This document shows positions 5,724 through 8,601 of a stretch of 8,601 nucleotides of DNA, in pieces. The position numbers were made by a program, and so were the translations under genes. The first letter of the stretch is position 1; every line of letters starts with the position of its first letter. The DNA is from an uncultured Clostridia bacterium (lineage in GTDB: Bacteria > Bacillota > Clostridia > Oscillospirales > CAG-272). Under the pieces are notes generated by a model. It had not been told where the DNA came from. It ran no database searches and worked only from the letters and a program-made list of their open reading frames with translations. The stretch lies in contig CAMFEL010000086.1 of NCBI GenBank assembly GCA_945949385.1, positions 1-8,601 of the forward strand. The letters are read 5' to 3'.

Positions 5724-6608
5724 ATGAAATTCGGTACACTTTATTCCTATTGGTCAAAGAACGGCGAGTGGGGCGGCGATTACTGTGCCCTGTGCCATAA
5801 GGCAAAGAATGCGGGCATGGATGTGCTTGAGGTCGGCGCGGGAGATCTGGTCAAAATGAGCGACACTGAGCTTTCTCTTCTGCGCGACACCGCAAAGGAG
5901 CTGGGGCTTGAGATCTCCGCAAATCTTGGTCCTCCCAGAGACAAGGATATTTCAAGCGCAGACCCCGCAGTGCGGGAAGCCGGAATACGCTTTCTGTGCG
6001 ACATTATGCATCAGATGAAAAAGCTTGACTGCCGTATCCTTATCGGTGCGCTTTACAACTGCTGGCCTTACGATTTTGTTGATCTTGACAAGCCGGCTCT
6101 GTGGAAGCGTGCGGTTGAGGGCATGAAAATCGTGGGCGCCGAGGCTGAGCGTCTGGGAATCACCATCGCTCTTGAGGTGCTGAACCGCTTTGAGACCATT
6201 CTCATTACCGACTGCGACGAGGGCGTGCGTTTCTGCAAGGAAGTAGACAGCCCCGCAGTAAAGCTGCTGCTTGACACCTTCCATATGAACATTGAGGAGG
6301 ACGACATTCCCGCCGCTTTCCGCCGTGCCGGCTCCCTGCTTGCACATGTTCATGTAGGCGAGGGCAACCGTAAGCTGCCCGGTATGGGTCATCTGCCCTG
6401 GGCCGAGATCGGCAAGGCTCTCAGGGACATCGGATATGACGGCATGGTGGTGACCGAGCCATTTATGAAGGCAGGCGGCAGCATCGGCAGAGACATCAAG
6501 GTATGGAGAGACCTGTCCGGCGGCGCCGACGAAAATCAGATGGACAAATATATTGCGGATGCCATGGTATTTCTGAGAAATAATTTTGAAGTCGCAAGCG
6601 AGGTCTGA
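5724..6608 (+). CDS. D-allulose (psicose)/D-tagatose 3-epimerase family protein
   Basis: This 294-aa TIM-barrel enzyme is predicted to invert C3 of free ketohexoses (D-fructose/D-allulose, D-tagatose/D-sorbose), using a divalent metal. The match to the clostridial D-psicose 3-epimerase as I remember it is close over the whole length. Metal and catalytic residues are E151 (ALEVLNRFE), D184 (LLDTFHMN), H210 (HVHVGEGNRK) and E245 (VVTEPF). Substrate-contact residues E157, H187 and R216 are present as well, each one position later than in the C. cellulolyticum enzyme. There is no signal peptide, so it acts in the cytosol. The start is preceded by AAAGAAAGGA at 7-9 nt. The kinase gene begins only 4 bp after its stop codon, indicating translational coupling in an operon. 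The broader family also includes other ketose epimerases, so the physiological sugar is open, but the active site argues for a ketohexose 3-epimerase rather than an IolE/IolI-type protein. Confidence 0.9.
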   Translation: MKFGTLYSYWSKNGEWGGDYCALCHKAKNAGMDVLEVGAGDLVKMSDTELSLLRDTAKELGLEISANLGPPRDKDISSADPAVREAGIRFLCDIMHQMKKLDCRILIGALYNCWPYDFVDLDKPALWKRAVEGMKIVGAEAERLGITIALEVLNRFETILITDCDEGVRFCKEVDSPAVKLLLDTFHMNIEEDDIPAAFRRAGSLLAHVHVGEGNRKLPGMGHLPWAEIGKALRDIGYDGMVVTEPFMKAGGSIGRDIKVWRDLSGGADENQMDKYIADAMVFLRNNFEVASEV

Positions 6609-6612
6609 AGCT

Positions 6613-7560
6613 ATGACTGAGATTATGACTATGGGCGAGATGATCGTGGAGATCATGAGGGAGAAAGCCGATATGCCCCTTGATAAAGCGGGCGTTTTCA
6701 AGGGTCCCTACCCCTCCGGTGCGCCCGCCATCTTTATTGACACTGTTGCGCGTCTCGGGCACGGTGCCGCTATTGTGGGCGGTGTGGGAGACGATGATTT
6801 CGGCAAATGTCTCACAAGCCGTCTTGAAAGCGACGGGGTTGACTGCTCCGATGTTATTATTAATGACCGTATTTCTACCGGCTGTGCTTTCGTCACCTAC
6901 TTTTCCGACGGCGAGCGCAAGTTCATTTTCCATATCGGAAACACCCCCGCGGTGCTTGCACCGGCTCCGTCTGCGGAGCGTCTGGAGGGTCTGAAGTTCT
7001 TTCACATTATGGGCTGCTCCGTTATGTCGGACACCGCTTTCGGTCGCCGCATAGTTGACACTATGAAGTCTGCAAAGGCGGCGGGAGCAAAAGCATCTTT
7101 TGACCCCAATGTTCGTCCTGAGCTTATGAAAGACCCTGAGTCCGGCAAGCTTATTGAGGAAATTCTGGAATGTACCGATGTATTTATGCCCGGCAAAAGC
7201 GAGCTGCACACTCTGACGGGCTGCGACGATATGGACGAAGCGGCTGAAAAACTCTTTTTGCAGTATCCCCACATGGAAATAATCGCCGTGAAGAACGGCA
7301 AAAAGGGCTGTGTTATATACACGCGCAGCGAAAAAGTGACTTTCGGCGTGTACGCCGTGCCCCCCGTTGACGCCACCGGTGCCGGCGACAGCTTTGACGG
7401 TGCGTTTCTCTGCGCCCTGCTTGAGGGAAAGGGGCTTTTGGAGTGTGCGAAGTTCGCCACTGCCGCCGCCTCCCTTAACACAGGCGCTTTCGGCCCCATG
7501 GAGGGTGCCATCAGCCGCGAAAACGTTCAGCGGCTTATTGACGAAAACATCTGCGAATAG
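6613..7560 (+). CDS. PfkB family sugar kinase (probable ketohexokinase/fructokinase)
   Basis: This 315-aa ribokinase-fold (PfkB) kinase would phosphorylate a sugar with ATP. The C-terminal PfkB signature DATGAGDSFDGAF lies at residues 253-265, with D259 as the catalytic base and G256-G258 as the anion hole. The N-terminal signature is present as GGVGDDDFGK (56-65). The usual GGAPAN sugar-binding stretch is replaced by PSGAPAIF (34-41), so it belongs to a divergent subgroup. DPNVRP at 164-169 and the segment MPGKSE at 192-197 are typical. I start at the ATG at 6613 because CGAGG lies 9 nt upstream; the frame extends upstream to a TTG at 6586 that would overlap the epimerase gene and has no good binding site. 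The phosphorylated position (C1 or C6) cannot be told. The gene lies 4 bp after the epimerase and 25 bp before the aldolase, so the three are probably co-expressed. Confidence 0.9.
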   Translation: MTEIMTMGEMIVEIMREKADMPLDKAGVFKGPYPSGAPAIFIDTVARLGHGAAIVGGVGDDDFGKCLTSRLESDGVDCSDVIINDRISTGCAFVTYFSDGERKFIFHIGNTPAVLAPAPSAERLEGLKFFHIMGCSVMSDTAFGRRIVDTMKSAKAAGAKASFDPNVRPELMKDPESGKLIEEILECTDVFMPGKSELHTLTGCDDMDEAAEKLFLQYPHMEIIAVKNGKKGCVIYTRSEKVTFGVYAVPPVDATGAGDSFDGAFLCALLEGKGLLECAKFATAAASLNTGAFGPMEGAISRENVQRLIDENICE

Positions 7561-7585
7561 CTTCGCAAACTGAAAGGATAACCCA

Positions 7586-8425
7586 ATGTACACAACAAGC
7601 AAGGAAATGATAAAGAAAGCGCAGGCGGGCGGCTACGCCGTTCCCGCGTTCAACTGCGAAAATCTGGAGATGGTACAGGCTATAATCGCCGCGGCGCAGG
7701 AGACAAACAGCCCCGTGTTGCTTCAGACCACCCCCTCCACGGTAAAATACCTGACCCTCAGGCAGGCGTACGCTATGGTAAAAGCTGAGGCTGACGCCGC
7801 AAGCGTGCCCGTAGCGCTTCACCTTGACCACTGTGAAAGCTATGAGGGCGTATGCGCAGCTCTTGACGCAGGTTATTCCTCCGTTATGATCGACGCTTCA
7901 AAGCTGCCTTTCGAGGAAAATATCGCCCTTACCAAAAAGACCGCCGACGAGGCGAAATCCAGAGGTGTTACGGTTGAGGCGGAGCTCGGCACCGTAGGCG
8001 GCAAAGAAGACTCAAGAAGCGCTTCCATTGCGTATACCGACCCCGATCAGGCGCTGGACTTTTACAAGCGCACGGGAGTGGATATTTTTGCTGTGGCAAT
8101 CGGTACCGCTCACGGTTTCTACAAAGGAGAGCCGAAGCTTGATTTTGCGCTGCTGGAAAAGCTGGCAAGCATTATTGACGCTCCCTTGGTACTCCACGGC
8201 GGCAGCGGCATACCCGACGAAATGATACGCCGCACCATTGAGCTTGGCATATGCAAGGTGAACTTTGCCACCGAGCTTCGCGCCGCCATGACCGCCGCCG
8301 TAAGAGAAGCCTTGAGGGACGAAAAGATTATCGATCCCAAAAAGTTTCTTGCCCCCGGCAGAGAGGCCGTAAAGAGTTTGTGCATACACAAAATAAAGCT
8401 CTGCGGCTCCGACGGAAAAGCGTAA
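7586..8425 (+). CDS. class II ketose-bisphosphate aldolase (fructose/tagatose type)
   Basis: This 279-aa zinc-dependent aldolase cleaves a ketose 1,6-bisphosphate (or a related ketose phosphate) into dihydroxyacetone phosphate and an aldehyde. D81-H82 in LHLDHCE supply the catalytic aspartate and a zinc ligand. E133 (EAELGTVGG), H176 (GTAHGFY) and H204 (LVLHGGSG) complete the metal site, and N226 in KVNFATEL contacts the substrate. GYSSVMIDAS at 96-105 is the conserved strand of the FBA/GatY/KbaY group. The length fits the shorter class IIA/GatY-like proteins, and the C-terminal end is normal. AAAGGA lies 7 nt before the ATG, and the kinase ends 25 bp upstream. As this operon copy sits beside a ketohexose epimerase and a sugar kinase, it is likelier to serve this catabolic pathway than central glycolysis. 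Fructose, tagatose, or another epimer cannot be separated by sequence inspection. An IolJ-like role is less likely because no other inositol genes are here. Confidence 0.9.
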   Translation: MYTTSKEMIKKAQAGGYAVPAFNCENLEMVQAIIAAAQETNSPVLLQTTPSTVKYLTLRQAYAMVKAEADAASVPVALHLDHCESYEGVCAALDAGYSSVMIDASKLPFEENIALTKKTADEAKSRGVTVEAELGTVGGKEDSRSASIAYTDPDQALDFYKRTGVDIFAVAIGTAHGFYKGEPKLDFALLEKLASIIDAPLVLHGGSGIPDEMIRRTIELGICKVNFATELRAAMTAAVREALRDEKIIDPKKFLAPGREAVKSLCIHKIKLCGSDGKA

Positions 8426-8444
8426 GATCCGGAAATATTATATA

Positions 8445-8561
8445 GGGGCTCCGCCCCAAACCCCGACGGATATATGCGAGGCTCCGCCCCGCGCCCCGCA
8501 GGATATATACGGGGCGCTGCCCCGTACCCCGGTTGCATACGGGGCGCCGCCCCGTACCCCG
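8445..8561. repeat. four GC-rich hairpin units in tandem, period about 33 bp
   Basis: Units begin at 8445, 8478, 8511 and 8541 (periods 33, 33 and 30). Each has a GGGGC-type arm, a 3-nt loop (TCC, TCC, GCT, GCC) and a GCCCC arm, then an ACCCCG-like word. The first three are followed by a spacer of the form GGATATAT or GGTTGCAT. The first stem is 5 bp, the second 7 positions with one A-C mismatch, and the third and fourth 8 bp (TACGGGGC with GCCCCGTA). It starts 19 bp after the aldolase stop. No U-tract follows any unit, so termination is possible but not clear. This is probably an interspersed intergenic repeat. Confidence 0.85.
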
Positions 8562-8593
8562 CTTAGAACCTTTTTTGAGAAAAAGGTTCTAAG
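8562..8593. repeat. 14-bp perfect hairpin at the end of the GC-rich repeats
   Basis: CTTAGAACCTTTTT (8562-8575) pairs perfectly with AAAAAGGTTCTAAG (8580-8593) around the loop TGAG. No T-run follows the stem on either strand, so it is not a standard intrinsic terminator. It adjoins the last GC-rich unit directly and looks like a boundary of the same repeat element. The window ends 8 bases later. Confidence 0.75.
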
Positions 8594-8601
8594 GACTCCA
8601 A

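Noticed and set aside
6586..6612. Upstream TTG start for the sugar kinase
   Set aside because: It would overlap the epimerase gene by 23 bp and has no good ribosome binding site, while the ATG at 6613 has CGAGG at 9 nt and matches the family's start.
6496..7602. 368-codon minus-strand frame opposite the kinase gene
   Set aside because: Antisense of a clear PfkB gene; long opposite-strand frames are common in GC-rich codon patterns and the translation has no recognisable motif.
8119..8538. Minus-strand frame of 139 codons with a repeated GAEPRIYP-like motif
   Set aside because: Its repetitive N-terminal part is simply the translation of the 33-bp DNA repeats, and the rest is antisense to the aldolase gene.

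Overview
The window looks like a chromosomal stretch of an anaerobic, gut-type Firmicute, probably Clostridia close to Ruminococcaceae/Oscillospiraceae. The reasons are strong AGGA-type ribosome binding sites, consensus sigma-A promoters, a type I dockerin domain, an M29 aminopeptidase and a clostridial-type D-allulose 3-epimerase, together with hairpin-rich intergenic repeats. No phage, plasmid, transposase, tRNA, rRNA or cas gene is visible.

Layout: (1) 1-1858 is a plus-strand housekeeping block. It holds the C-terminal part of an ABC-F ATPase (cut by the window edge), an intact M29 metallo-aminopeptidase, and a good intrinsic terminator. (2) 1860-2400 is a repeat-rich island: a 21-bp perfect hairpin, a regular array of eight small hairpins joined by 3-nt linkers whose orientation flips halfway, and directly against it the C-terminal remnant of a DUF4279 protein. 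(3) 2405-3324 is a minus-strand monocistronic unit: terminator, histidine phosphatase, and a TTGACA-N17-TATAAT promoter. (4) 3353-8425 is a plus-strand gene cluster with a divergent promoter, a leader region of about 185 nt, a secreted DUF4838 (GH163-like) protein with an N-terminal dockerin, a D-allulose/D-tagatose 3-epimerase, a PfkB sugar kinase and a class II ketose-bisphosphate aldolase. (5) 8426-8601 is a second repeat island of four GC-rich hairpin units of about 33 bp, followed by a 14-bp hairpin.

How the genes fit together (inference): the exported DUF4838 protein would act on an extracellular or cellulosome-associated glycan. Inside the cell the epimerase would interconvert C3-epimeric ketohexoses (for example allulose and fructose), the PfkB kinase would phosphorylate the product, and the class II aldolase would cleave a ketose bisphosphate to trioses. 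A transporter and, depending on which carbon the kinase phosphorylates, a second kinase would have to come from elsewhere.

The best candidates for undescribed biology are the direction-switching hairpin array at 1962-2135, the leader region with a tiny ORF and mutually exclusive hairpins at 3465-3561, and the association of a dockerin-bearing glycan-active protein with an allulose-type pathway.
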